Positions 9,247 to 23,100 of a stretch of 28,496 nucleotides of DNA are shown here, piece by piece; position 1 is the first letter of the stretch; every line of letters starts with the position of its first letter. This DNA comes from Mucilaginibacter sp. (GTDB lineage Bacteria; Bacteroidota; Bacteroidia; Sphingobacteriales; Sphingobacteriaceae): the NCBI GenBank assembly GCA_028288315.1, contig JAQBNY010000213.1, forward strand, positions 1 through 28,496, given 5' to 3'. Made by a program: the position numbers and the translations under genes. The notes beneath the pieces are model-generated. The model was not told the DNA's origin. It worked only from the letters and a program-made list of their open reading frames with translations, and did no database searches.

Positions 9247-11112
9247 TTAATATCCTGGATTTTGAATTAGTTTGGTATTCTTGCTTACCTCACCCTGACT
9301 GATCGGTAAAAAATACATTTTATCAAGCCATTGACGATTTTCGAGTCCGAGGTCAATAGCAGGTGTATAATTATAATCATAAATTGTTTCATCATGTTTA
9401 TAGGGTGTTGCCGCAGTTTTGCCGGCTTTTAACTTTCCTGTAATATTAATGAACACCAATTTTTGTCCTAAGGTTGCAGGTGCAATCATCCAGCGACGCG
9501 CATCATGGTAACGTTGTTCTTCGTATACCATTTCTATTCTACGCTCATTTCGGTAACGTTGCCTTAACGCGTCTCCCGATTCTGTAAGAGCAGGCATCCC
9601 TGCACGGAAACGAATCTTATTAAGCCAGGTTCTGGCTTCAGCATCTAAACCCAACTCAATACAAGCTTCTGCATAATTAAATACAGCTTCGGTATACCTA
9701 AAAAATGGCCACGGGATAAATTGCTTGGTATTATTGTCTACAACATTTGCATCCGGGTCAACAAACTTTCTCATATAGTATCCGGTCCAGCTTCCATTCC
9801 AGTTCTCTATACTACTTTGCCTTGTATCTAAGCCCGGGAGCATTGCTGTACCAACCTGATAACTGCCTGTTTGTATTTGATTAGCTGGATCTACATTTCC
9901 TGAAATCTTGTCACGTGGTTTCCATCCGGCGCCATCATATAAAACGGTGGCATAAAACCTTGGATCTCTGTTTACATACGGTGCGGCCTTTTCTGCAGGA
10001 TTATTCCAATCAAACTTATTCCCATCCATTGTCTCATAATCACTTACAAGATTTTCAACCGGTGTATTACCAGCCCAGTTATGATAACCATTTGGACCGT
10101 TATTTAACCCAACATTTTCTCCTGTAGCGTCTTGATCAGCTATAAAATACCTGGCAAAAATGAGCTCATTTGAAGCGGCAGCATCGGCTATAGGACTTTT
10201 GCTGCCTCCTCCCATGGCAATGGAAATGTAATTATTCTTACCTTCATCAAAGGAGGCCGGAGTTGATAAGTTCAGTTTATACCCTGAACCTGCAGCATCT
10301 AAAACAGCTTTTGCAGCGTCTTTTGCAGCCTGCCAACGAGCCGTTCTGTCACCATTAACATATCCCAATAACTCCGGATGCCCATAAGCGCTGATAACGC
10401 TTGATTTAGCTTTCGCGGTAGGTATATCGTGTAAATCACTAGCTGCATATATCAAAACGCGGGATTTTAATGCCAATGCAGCCGCTACCGATGTTCTGCC
10501 TTTTTCCAATGTTTTACCAGTTAATAATGTAACAGCGCTGTCACAATCACTGGTAATAAATTTAATGCAATCATCAAAGGTGTTCCGATCTGCAGTATAA
10601 TCTGATTCACCAAGGGCATAGGACCTTTTAATTATTGGCACCCCGCCATAATAACGAACTAACTGCTGGTAGTAATAACCGCGCAGAAAATGTGCTTCTC
10701 CCTGTAACCGTTCTTTAAGTGATTTATCAATTGTAGAGGTTGATAGGTTTTCTAACGCTACATTACAAGCTCTTATCCTACCATACATACTGCCCCATTC
10801 ATAGGTATTGTTTGTCCATCCGGTATTTGTAGGGCCTAAGGTGCCTTCATTAATGGTATTAATTCCTCTGCCAGGGTGTGTAAATACTGATTCATCTGAT
10901 AAAGAAGACAGCATCTGTTCGTCAAAGCCTCCATTACCTAAACCATTATAAATATTATTTACAAATGCTGCAGAAAGTGAACCGTCCTTCCAGGCATCTG
11001 CGGAAGATACCTCAACCAGCGGTTTTGTATTTAAAAATTCTTTCTTACAGGATGTAAACAACGCGCCCGAAACAATTAATATTATTAAAATATGTTTTAT
11101 TGAATTTTTCAT
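9247..11112 (-). CDS. RagB/SusD-family nutrient-binding outer-membrane lipoprotein
   Basis: 621 residues, beginning 11 nt after the SusC-like gene. The lipoprotein signal ends at Cys22 (FTSCKKEFLN), the usual N-terminus of mature SusD-like proteins. The N-terminal part has the TPR-like helical region (for example LQGEAHFLRGYYYQQLVRYYGGVPI, quoted in part as FLRGYYYQQLVRYYGG). The C-terminal part has the typical RYTEAVFNYAEACIELG and RNERRIEMVYEEQRYHDARR motifs; the gene ends in LIQNPGY. SusD-like proteins form the lid of the SusC channel and capture the ligand at the cell surface. The substrate cannot be read from sequence: there is no glycoside hydrolase or peptidase in the window to indicate it. 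Confidence 0.95.
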   Translation of the reverse strand: MKNSIKHILIILIVSGALFTSCKKEFLNTKPLVEVSSADAWKDGSLSAAFVNNIYNGLGNGGFDEQMLSSLSDESVFTHPGRGINTINEGTLGPTNTGWTNNTYEWGSMYGRIRACNVALENLSTSTIDKSLKERLQGEAHFLRGYYYQQLVRYYGGVPIIKRSYALGESDYTADRNTFDDCIKFITSDCDSAVTLLTGKTLEKGRTSVAAALALKSRVLIYAASDLHDIPTAKAKSSVISAYGHPELLGYVNGDRTARWQAAKDAAKAVLDAAGSGYKLNLSTPASFDEGKNNYISIAMGGGSKSPIADAAASNELIFARYFIADQDATGENVGLNNGPNGYHNWAGNTPVENLVSDYETMDGNKFDWNNPAEKAAPYVNRDPRFYATVLYDGAGWKPRDKISGNVDPANQIQTGSYQVGTAMLPGLDTRQSSIENWNGSWTGYYMRKFVDPDANVVDNNTKQFIPWPFFRYTEAVFNYAEACIELGLDAEARTWLNKIRFRAGMPALTESGDALRQRYRNERRIEMVYEEQRYHDARRWMIAPATLGQKLVFINITGKLKAGKTAATPYKHDETIYDYNYTPAIDLGLENRQWLDKMYFLPISQGEVSKNTKLIQNPGY

Positions 11113-14100
11113 GTTTTTAGTTATTAAAATGTTACCCTAACGCCAGTATTCAGAATTTTAGCCTGTGGATAATATTGTCCATCAGGGCTGATCGATTCAG
11201 GATCCCATATTTTCATTTTATCCCAAGTAACCAGATTAAGGCCACTAACATAAATCCTTAAATTGCTCATACCAATCTTCTTAGATATTTCACCCGGTAG
11301 GTTATAACCAAGTTCTACGTTTTTTAATCGTATATAATTACTGCTTCTAAGGAAATAAGTATTATTATTGGAATACCAGGTATCGCCCCTGTTGGCAATG
11401 CGTGGGTCAACACTGCTTGGATTATCAACTGTCCACCGATGATCGTAACTATACTGTAAATAATTACCTATATCACCTGATTCTGTACTAAAAGGCAGGT
11501 AACCGCCGGTTGCTCCCTGGAATAATACTGCCAGATCAAAGCCTTTATACTGAAGATTGATTGATACACCGCCTGTAAATGTAGGTGTTACACCCTGATC
11601 TAATCTTGTCCTGTCATTACCATCAATCTTTCCATCACCGTTTACATCTTTAAATCTCAAGTCGCCAGGACGCAGTTGAGGAGTTACGCCTGTATAATCC
11701 AATTTATTGGCATCAATCGCTGCCTGATCTTTAAAAACACCATCAGAAACATACAGAAGAGGGGAACCAATAGGATGTCCGGTTGCTAACTGATAAGAGG
11801 GAGCACCGGGCGCTTCATCCTGGAAGATGATTTTGTTTTTTGCATAGCCTCCATTTACACTTACGCTATACCTAAAATCATTGAGCTTTCCGTTATATCC
11901 TACTTTAAATTCCCAGCCCTTATTATTTACTTTTCCAATATTTTCTGGTGGCAAAAGATTGCTTATACCGGTACTTGCTGGTGTTGAGCCCTGTTTTTGC
12001 CATAATATTTTAGTTCGTTTATTATAAAAGTAATCCATTTCGAAAATTATTTTTCCGTCAAATAGCTCACCTTCAATACCCAAATTATAATTATTAGCTA
12101 CCTCCCAAGTAAAATTAGGGTTAGGGACACGTGTTTCGTATAATGATTTAGTTACCTGATTATTTAATATGTAACTACTAAATCCATAAGTAGATAAATA
12201 TTGATATTCCTGCAATGTATTATTATAATATGGTTCAGCGCCCATTTGGCCATAAGAGCCGCGTATCTTTAGGGAGTTAATCGCTTTAAAATTATCCTTC
12301 CAAAAATTTTCCTGAGATATATTATATCCTAACAAAACCCCCGGGAAAAATCCAAAGCGATGTGATTCTGGAAATATATAAGACCCATCATAGCGCCATA
12401 AAAATTCTGCAAGGTATTTTTGCTTATAATTATAAGCTACCCGTCCGAAATAGCTTAAACGCGCCCGGTCATAAGCACCACCTGAATTGGTTTTTTCCGC
12501 ATCTCCTCCGGCAAATAACTGGTCAACACCAGGTGAAATAAAATATCTGCGGTAGGCGCTAAAGTAATCGTCATTTATGGTTTCCTTTGACACAGCGGCC
12601 ATTAAATTGAGCGTATGGTCACCAAAAGACCTGTCATAATTTACAAAGCCGCTAAGCAATACATTTAACTTGTTCTCATCACTTTGAGAAAGTCTGGGAT
12701 CTGTAAAAGTGGAACGTACACTTGATGTAAGTACTGGCGTTATGCCATCGGCCTGAAAAGTTTTATGATCCCAGTAATATAAACTCCATGGAGTATACCA
12801 TGCTTTATTGCGCTGAATAAATTTATCTACAGCGGCTGTACCTGTCAGTTTTAAGCCATCAATACCTGGAACCAAGATTTCAACTTTTCCGTTGGTCTGA
12901 AAGTAATCTCTCCTGTCTTTTATATAGCCTGTTTGACTGGTAGTTATCACATACGGGTTTTGACCATTCTCAATATCCGGCCCTGGTTCGCCGGTAGGCC
13001 ACACTTCTTGTTCTGTAGGCTTACCACGCATCAGCATTCTAAATATGTCATGTGCGCTTTGAGTTGGAGAGTTCCGTGCTTCCTCACGGCCGGTTATCCC
13101 AAAAGTTGTATTAATGTACTTATTTACTTTTGCATCAAGATTAATCCGCAGATCATACTGCTTATAACCTGTTGCTGAATTTTTATAATAACCATCCTGG
13201 TTCGTATATCCGATTGATGTAAGGAACTTGACATTTTCTGAACCTCCGGTGAGTTGAACATTATGACGGGTTTGTGGTGACCAGCTTTTTAAAGTGGTGC
13301 CAAACCAATCAGTATTAGGATGACCAAGAGGATCTGAACCATCACTATATTTTTGTATATCTAATGGTTGGAAAGCTGCCAGTTTTACATCGCCATTTAG
13401 TTGTGTATAACTGCCGGTTTGTTTGAAAGCAGCCCATGCAGAAGACCACTCGGCCGCAGGAATCTGATTATATAAAACCAGTTCATTATTCATGGTTGCA
13501 TATTCAGCAGCATTAGCCATTTTTGGTATGACTGTTGCCCGCGAAAATCCTTGGTTAAAATCATAAGACAGCTTTGTTTGTCCGGATTTACCATGCTTAG
13601 TAGTAATCAAAATTACTCCGTTTGCTGCCCTCGAACCATAGATTGCAGCAGAAGCGTCTTTCAAAACTGATATACTTTCAACATCGGCCGGATTTATACG
13701 CTCTAAACCTCCAGATCTGTCTGGGACACCATCAATTACGACAAGTGCATCATTGTTACCCAAACTATTAGTTCCACGGATACGGATAGCAGAACCATCA
13801 TAACCCGGTTCACCACTGGCTTGCACCGCTGTAACGCCAGGTAAGCGACCGGCCAAGCTATTTGATAAGTTAACAGCGGGCGACTTTTCAAGATCAGCTC
13901 CTTTAACTGATGCTACAGAACCTGTAACAGTTACTTTCTTTTGTGTACCATAACCAACAACTATAACTTCATTAAGGCCTTTTGATGCTGATTGTAATTT
14001 AATATTTATGGTAGTATGACCACTTACCGGTACCTCTAATGTATTATAACCAATATAGGATATAACTAAGGTAGCGTTATCAGGAGCTGTAAGCGTAAAA

Positions 14101-17100
14101 TTTCCGTTTACATCTGTCAATGCCCCCTGACTAGTATCCTTGACTTTTACCGATACTCCAATTAACTTTTCACCTGTGACCTGATCTGTTACATTTCCTG
14201 AAATTTTTATCGGAGCAACTTTATTATTTTTCGCTCCCTTTATTGGTGTAAACCTTGCTTTTTTATCATTTGTTACAGCACCAAAAGACACACTGACAAA
14301 TATTAAGGCAATTAATATTTGGCCCAGCACTACTTTTAAGAACCTTAGCAAGTTTACAGTTTTATGTAAATTGTATTCCATAATAGATTATTTAGATTAA
14401 ATTAATACTGAATGCACGCTGTAAGCGGGATAATTGAGAAGATAATCATTTTATGATCTGTGCATTATGGCGGGACGGAGCATGGTTTACTTTTCTTCAT
14501 GTTGATAGTTAGGTTATGTATAAAATTTAAATTGGTTCAATTACATAAGCAAACTCCAGAAAATACTTTTCCACCATGTGCCAGTAAAACACCTGATCGC
14601 ACCTTTGTTACTCAGTAATTATCGGGAACATGTCCGGTTAACTACTGAGAGTTCAATGCATTATTCAGTGTTAAAATACTTAACAACAATTAAGACGTTT
14701 GCTTCAAGAAAATATAAATGTATTTGCTACAATTATAATTGGTAGCACTAAGATGAGTATAATCAACAGGACCAATGCGGGGTAAATTCTTATAAATTAA
14801 GGGAGTAATTGGTAATCCGGACGATTTTTAAACGATACCTGTGATTTATAAAGTTATAGAATGATATTCATCGATTCCTTAACTTTACCGTATTCCGGGT
14901 AATATGGGCGTGAAAAGGGGCACGGAATTTCTTTATATATTCCGAAGGATTCAGTCCAAACAGTTTACTAAACTGTTCCCTAAAATACTTAGGGTCATTA
15001 ATACCTACTTTATAAGCAGCTTCAGAAACGGTGCAATCAGTATTAAGAAACATTTCAGCAGCTTTTCGGAGGCGTATAAACCGTATAAACTCGTTGGCGG
15101 ATTGTCCTGAAATTGATCTGATTCTTTTATAAAGATTTGAATGACTCATTCCTATCTTATCAGCCAATGTTTTTATACAAAAATCATTATCCTTTAAATT
15201 GTCTTCAACTATTTTAATACATTCTGCCAAAAATTCTTTGTAATCAGGTGGTATCTTCAAATCATTGGACTTTAGAGTAATTTCATTATAAAAATATTTT
15301 TGAAGGTTATTTTTACTCTTTAATATACCGCTAACACGGGCAACAAGTAATTCTTTTTCAAATGGCTTGCTTATATAATCATCTGCTCCCCCTTCTATTC
15401 CTTTCAGTTTAATTTCGGGAGATGAACTTGCAGTTAATAATAAAACAGGGATATGATTTAAGGAAGGGTCCTCTTTAACCTTGTTACATAATTCTATACC
15501 ACTTAAACCTTCCATCATTACATCACTTATAATAATATCCGGCAAAAATTGGTATACCATATCAAGTCCCTCAAAACCGTTTTGGGCTTCAAAAATTTCA
15601 AAATCCGCAGAAAAGATAGATTTTAAATACTGCCTGATTTGTGAATTATCATCCACAATCAACATAGATTTCGATTCTAAATTAAGGGGATCATTTTTTT
15701 TGCTTTTAACCGGGTTAAATTTTTTATTTTCTTTAGATACCTCATCATAAGTTTCAATAAGCTCATCTAAGAAAACCGAGGTTTCTACAACATCCTCAAA
15801 TATAAAATTGGGGCTTAAATGCTCCTTCCCTTTTAACAAGCTAATTTTAAAGATGGTACCTGCTCCGTTTAGGCTTTGGTAACTGATATTACCTTTATGA
15901 CTTTCAATAAACTTCTTTACAAGATAAAGGCCAATACCAAATCCGCCACTTAGCGGCAATTCGTTTTGTACCTGATAAAATTTATTAAATAATTGCTCAC
16001 CTACTGCCTCATCTATTCCACATCCCGAATCTTTTATTTCAATGTTGACCAAAGCTTCTGTTTCTGAAATGAAACAGTTTACCTCACCATTGTTTGGTGT
16101 AAACTTTAATGCATTTGATATTAAATTAAATAAAGCGATCTCTATTTTTTCCCTATCGGCAAATATCTCAATTGTATTAGTTTCGCAAACAAATTCAAAA
16201 AGGATATTTTTACTTTTTGCCTGATAACTGAAACATAAAAAGACCTCCTTACACAAGTTTACTATGTTTAATTTTACAATTTTAAGCCTATCCGATCCGC
16301 TTTCCGCCTTTCTAAACAATAACAGTTGGTCAACTAAGCTTAACAAGCGGCGTGCATTACGATACACAATATGAAGATCGCTCATGTCCTTAGCTTTTTC
16401 ATCAGGATTAAATAGCAATTCTTTAACAGGATTGATAATTAAAGTAAGTGGTGTTCTAAATTCGTGGGAGATATTAGTAAAAAACGATAATTTTCGCTCG
16501 TTTAGTTCCTTCTCTTTCTCTGCAGATATCTGTGCTATTTTTATTTCGTATTTTAACATAGCCTGCTTGCTGCGATAAAGCAAATAATAATAGACTAAAG
16601 TTGTTAATATTAAGAAATAACTAAAAAACGCCCACCATGTTCTATACCAGGGAGGCAGGATTTTGATCTTTAGGATTGTGTAATTGTCAAACCATATACC
16701 ATCCTGATTGGCTGCCTTAACTTTAAACTTATAATCACCAGGCGGAAGATAACGGTAGGTTACTGACTTTTGATTTTTTACATAATTCCAATTTTTTTCC
16801 AATCCGACCAGTTTATAAGCAAACTCACTTTTTTCTGCATAAGCATAGTTTAACGCCACATATTGTATGGAGAAAACCGATTGTTTGGGTTTTAAAGTAA
16901 TTTGGGTTGATTCATCAACTACCTCACTTAATATACTGTCTTTTTGACCAACTTCAACCTCTTTACCAAATAACTGAAGGCCCGTGATTAAAACTTTGGG
17001 TCTAAAGAGGTTTTGTTTGACCTGAGCAGGATAAAAGATATTATACCCTTCGGTACCGCCAAATACCATAAACTTTTTTTTACTGCAATACATTGATGAG

Positions 17101-20100
17101 CTTGGATTAAACTGGCCCGCTTGTAATCCGTCAGAGTTATCATAATTAATAATCTTATTTGTATAAGTGTTAATTCGAGATAAGCCTTTATTGGTGCTTA
17201 TCCAAATTTGCCCCGTTTCATCTTCTTGTATTGCATTTACTGTACTATTCGCCAATCCATCTTTCTCTGTGTATTGTTTAAACGTTTTGTTTTTTATGTT
17301 ATATAAAACAAGTCCATCTCCTTCTGTACCTATGTAAAGATTTTCATCCTTATCTAAATACAAAGCATATATAACCTGGCTGCGAAGGAACTTTTCAATT
17401 TGTGCATGAGTAAAATAATTAATAAACTTATTTTGAGCTTTTATAAAATATTTTAAGCCAGAGGCATATGTACCTATAAACAGATTTCCATATTTATCTT
17501 CAGAAAGCGCGCGAATATTATCGGGAGCAATCGTACTGTTGTGCGAATTATAGTTAACAAACTTATTACTACCTTGGGGTAATGAGCTTAAACCACCTCC
17601 ATTTGTTCCAATCCACAAATTATTTTTTGAATCTTCAAGTATCACCCTAACATCATTCAAACTGATGCTTGTCGGATCATTTGACTTATGAACGAAATTT
17701 GTAAAGGAATCCGTCTTTTTATCATATCGGAAAAGGCCTTGCGAATAAGAACCAAACCATAATGTATTTGAATGGTCTTTATATGCACAAAGTATGGCAT
17801 TATCTGTTAATGAGCCCTTTTGCCCGTTTGCCCTATAATATTTCACAATGTCACCATTTACCTTCTTCTTGTGTATTCCATCGCCATCGGTACCTAGCCA
17901 TAAGTAACCTTCATCATCCACACACATGCCGTAATATCTTAAAAAGCTAATACCATAAGCATCTGTTAATTTATTCTGAAACTTCTTGAAATTTTCAGGA
18001 ACATTACTGAGCATATAAATACCATCACCATAGGTTCCGACCCAAATATTTTTATCCATATCCTGAAATAAGGTTTGGACCGAACGGGCCGTGATACTAT
18101 AGTTATCTTCTGATTTTACCGGGTCAATAGTCAAATTGTTATATGAGGATTTTTCAGCAATTGGAAGATTAATGGTATATAATCCCCCATCCTGTAAGCC
18201 AATAAGTAGATTTTTATGATCGTCCTCCAGCAGAGAATAAAAATAATTACTTCTCAATTTATACTTTGAGCCTAAAAAAACATGGAATTTATTCTCTTTT
18301 CTATTATAAAGTACTAATCCTTTACTTGTAGCGATCCAGATATTATAATTATGATCTTCATAAATACAATTAATGCGGCCCTGAGGAATCGCAGTAAGTG
18401 GGAACTGATCATTTAAATTTTTTAATATTGTTCCGCCTGTTGTGCTGAAAATATTGAGTCCGCCATCCTGAGTACCCACCCATAATAGTCCATAACTATC
18501 TTCAATAACATTAATAAATAGATTGCCTGACACGCCTGGCAAATCTTTTTTAGTATAACATTTAAACTGTTTGCTTTTTTTATTATAAGAAGTAAATCCT
18601 GCATTGCCACATGAAAACCATAGCTGATCTTTATTATTCTCAAAAATACTGTTTACAGAATTTAAATAAAATGAATGAGTATGTGGAGGACTAAGTTTTG
18701 TAAAACGCTCTTTATTAGTATCAAATTGAAAGATCCCTCTTCTTGATGATACCCATATATCTCCTCCTTTATCCTTATATATTGTTTGAACATAATTGCT
18801 AGGTAAGCTATGGGGATTGTTAGGCTCAAATTTAAATACTTTGAAATTTGTACCATCAAAACGGTTTAAACCATCGCCTGTAGCGAACCACAAAAAGCCC
18901 TTCTTATCTTGAGTTATACCATTAATTATACCAAAAGAAAGCCCATCTTTCAATGAGTATTTCATTATCTTTTTAGTAAATATACTTTGAGGAAAAGCAC
19001 AATAAAAGGTTATCACTCCTATCAGAGTAAATAATAATTTTCTCATTAATATTTAATAACTAGCTTAAATTGGTGGTAGAATGATTCTGAAATACAGAAT
19101 GCCCTCTATTCAAATGTAATTTTTTTCACTTTAAAAATGAAATGTATAATTGCAAGTTATAATTTCATTAAAAATCCTTGTAGGTTTAAGGAAGAGGGCG
19201 AACCGCCGAATACATTGGATGCTTATCAAATTCCATTGGTATTAATTAATTCAAAATATTACCGGCAGCTTTCATTAACTAAGAAATTTCTCAATTAGCT
19301 GCCGATAATAATTACTGTTAAACGTTCATACAATTCTTAATACAACCAGTGTTAACAATTGAACTAATTGTTAATTTTTTTGCTGTGACAGAAAGGTAAT
19401 GAGTGAAGCAAATTCGTCATATGACAATGCGTTGGCAAGGCCAGTCGGCATCATCGATGTTTTCAATTCTTTACGTGCTATAATATCAGCAGTTTTTACG
19501 GTGATTACATCGCCAACAATGTTTCTCATTACAATTCGCTGTGCAGATTCTTCCGTTACAAAACCCATATAAGTTTTATTTCCTTTAGCTGTAATCATTA
19601 CTGTTGCAAAACCTTGCGAAATGGAAGCACTGGGTTTGAGAATTGATTCAGCAATTTGTTGGCGTGTCATTATTGAACCTATCTGGCCCATGAAAGGCCC
19701 TTTCAACTTTTCACCCTTTTTAGTGCTGTGGCAAGCAATACAGCCTTGCTGGGCAAAAAGAGCCTTTCCTTTGAAAGAATCCCCTTTAATTTTTGCTATC
19801 GCCAGCATTACATCCTCAATAGATGATTTACCGATCTGTCCTTTTTTATTTCTTATTTTCTCTAAATCAATCTTGGCCTCTTTAACAACGGCAACCTTTT
19901 CTTCACCGCCAAATGTGGCAATATCCATTCGATTGCGGGCATTTAGATCAGCATAAAATTGTTTGCCGCTAACAGAAGCTTTCGCTCTTTCGCTGGTCAG
20001 AAATGCCTTAATTCGCGGAGATGATTCCCAGGTTACTGCTTTATAGTATGGTCCGTGCGAATCCGGACGGGTGCTCCACCACCACGATCCGTCGTAAGGT

Positions 20101-23100
20101 GCCTCTTCTTTATAAAGCCTGGCAAGTGTTGTAAGTATCTGTTTTTTTAATTTTTCGTTTTTTGTTTGTTTGTAGGCGGCTATCAATCCGTCAACAGCTT
20201 TGGTATCATGCATGTATCGTAAGGCCCAAAGCGCTAAAGTAGAGTTCGTTGTTCCGATAGCATTTACACAGTCGTTTACCGCATTTAGGCTTACTAAGGC
20301 CCTAACGGCTAAGTGAGCCGGTATAATAGCTGAATTTGGTTGAGCATGCGGTCCTTCTGTACCTTTTGCCGGAGCGGCAAAAGATGCAGGCACGCTTGTT
20401 TGCAACAGTGCTTTAGCGGTCTCTAACCGTCCAAGACGCCCCAGGCCTATAATTGCCGCCGCCTGTACACGTGGCGACGGATCTTTAAGCGCTTTTATAA
20501 ATGGTTCTGTAGGAACAGCCTTCAGATAAGCCTTTCTGTCGGTTAAAGTTCTCAATGTAAATTCGTGTAGATCCTTGTCTTTTGATAGCTTCAATAAAGC
20601 CGGAATTGCGTCCTCGCCTTTTAATTGTGCATAAGTATACATGCCAGCCACACGGGCATATAGTGGCAGTTTGGCATCTGATGCTATATTAAGTGTTGCC
20701 TCGCCGGCTTCTGCAGTTGGCCGTGTAAGCAACTCTTGCGATGCATTTAATCGTGCAACGGCACTACCTGATGTAAACACGTTAGCTAAATCCTTTACAG
20801 ATGCTTTTTTCAGATCAGGAAACGCTTTATAGGTCCAGTTGGCAGGAACTGCCCTAATCACATAGCCTTTGGAAGGATCGCCGGAGTAACCTGCACCATC
20901 CCAGGCTGAAAGATAAAGCCTTCCTGACCCATCTATATCCAGATCTGTGATTTGGGGTAATTGTATAAAATCTTCCTGCTGCTGCTTAAAGCTTGCGCCG
21001 TCTGCAACAATACGATGAATGTATAGCTCGTTCCTTCCCCAATCTGCCATCATTGGCACATGGTTATATTTGTCAGGCCAGGTCGATTCGTCCATATATA
21101 ACGCACCGGTACCTGAACCTCCGCCGAGATCAGCCAAAGCAGGTAGTATTTCATCCGTAAAATTTTGAAATAACATTGGGTAACCATACTCACCAGACTG
21201 TATTTGATGAGAAAAACGGATGTTCCAGCCGCCGCCATCATTGGTATTATCTCTTGTAAAAATATTCATGTACGGGTCTATAGCTACATCATAGATATTC
21301 CGCATGCCGTGAGAATATATTTCCATCTCTGTTCCATCAGGCCTTACCCTAACGATACCGCCGCCCAGCATGGTCAGTTTTTTGCCGCTGCGGTCAATTG
21401 CATCATGAAAACCGAAATCGCCAACAGCAATATATATCCAACCATCAATACCCATACGAATACCATTGGTTGCATGGTCGGTTCCGCGCTCAGCCAGCAT
21501 ATTAGGATTACTGATATGCTGTATCAATGGCTTGGAAGGACCATCTGCAACTCCGTCATGATCTTTATCTTCAAAAACAACCAGGTCCATACCGGTTGCT
21601 TTACTTGTTTCTGTAGAAAATATAGTATGCAATACAAAAACCTGGTCGCCCTTTACCAGAATACCTCTCGGATTATCTACCCTGGCAAATTCCGTATGCT
21701 CATCTATCTTACCGTCGTTATCTTTATCAACAAGCCTTAAAATCCGGCCCTTTCCAGGCGCTTTACCCAGCGATCCCATCATATCAACACCAACATATAC
21801 TTCGCCTGTGGGGGCCGCAGCCAGGCAAGCCGGACTTGGAGTAAGCTCGGGGCTTGCATATGTGGTTACAGTTAAGCCATCGGGCCAATTGGCGGCTTTT
21901 AAAATACCTTTGGGCGCTTTTTGTATGTGGGTTAGTGAAGAATCACTGGTTGTAGGGGATTTAAGATCGCTTTGATCATTGATCCCATAATATTTATATA
22001 TTACTAAAAATAAAACTACAAAAAACAGGGTGAAGGAAAATTTCAACATAACTCTTATTCTATTATTGGTTTATAGGTTTTAAAGATAAATGGCAAGGTA
22101 GATATAATTGATGCTAATAAACAGTTACAAACATGTAGATGCTTTATGGTAGCAGTTATTGTTTAGGGATGCGCTTTTCTGATGTTAATTCTTGAACAAC
22201 CACTGCCAGTTTTTTAAGGTCAGCGGCATACTTTTCTAAATTAACAATTTCTACTTTTCTAAATTCAACCGGGTGGCTTTCGCTTTGCAAAGATATAGTT
22301 CCGCTTTTAAGCAGTTTACCTTCTTCTTTCCCATCAACCGGATCTGTTTGCGGCCTTTGATAACGCAGCACCTCTTCTCCGTTCACATAATGAACTACCA
22401 ATGAGTCGCCCAATACCAACACCTCTACCCTAACCCATTGGTCGCCATTAAAAGTAGGTGAATTTGAATCCATGCAATGATTTTTCACTACCGAATTATT
22501 CATTACATACTGGGTGCCGGGCGTACAAACATTAGCTGTTGAGCGTTTACCCTTACCACTTCCGCCCAATAATTGCACTTCTATGGAGTTAGGGAAATCC
22601 TGGCCTTTGGTCATGGTGCCAGGGGCCTGGCCATGGATCATTATACCGCTGTTTCGGAAAGCCCATCCTGGCCCACCTTCCACCTGGTTTCCTGTAAACC
22701 GGTACTCTACACCAATGAGGTAGTATGAAAACGGCTTTCTATAGAAAAGGTGTCCATATTGGTTATCAAATTTCGAGTAGTGGTCATAATTCACCTGAAT
22801 TTTACCATCCACTATACGGAATGTATTTCCAAAGTTATCATTCAGATCATGGTCTTTTATTTTTATCTGCCAGTCTTTAAGATCTTTGCCATTAAAAAGT
22901 TGTTCCCACTTTATTTTGTCCTCTCCATGGGTAAACCCTGATATGAAAAAAGGCACACATAACAAACATGCACTTAGCAGTGCATAAAAAATTGAACTTC
23001 GCTTGATCATAATTGGTATCTGGTTTAATAACAGTGTTATTAACCAAATTTAAAACAGTTGCGTTAAACCTATGGGGGGCAAAACATAAAATCTTAGGGG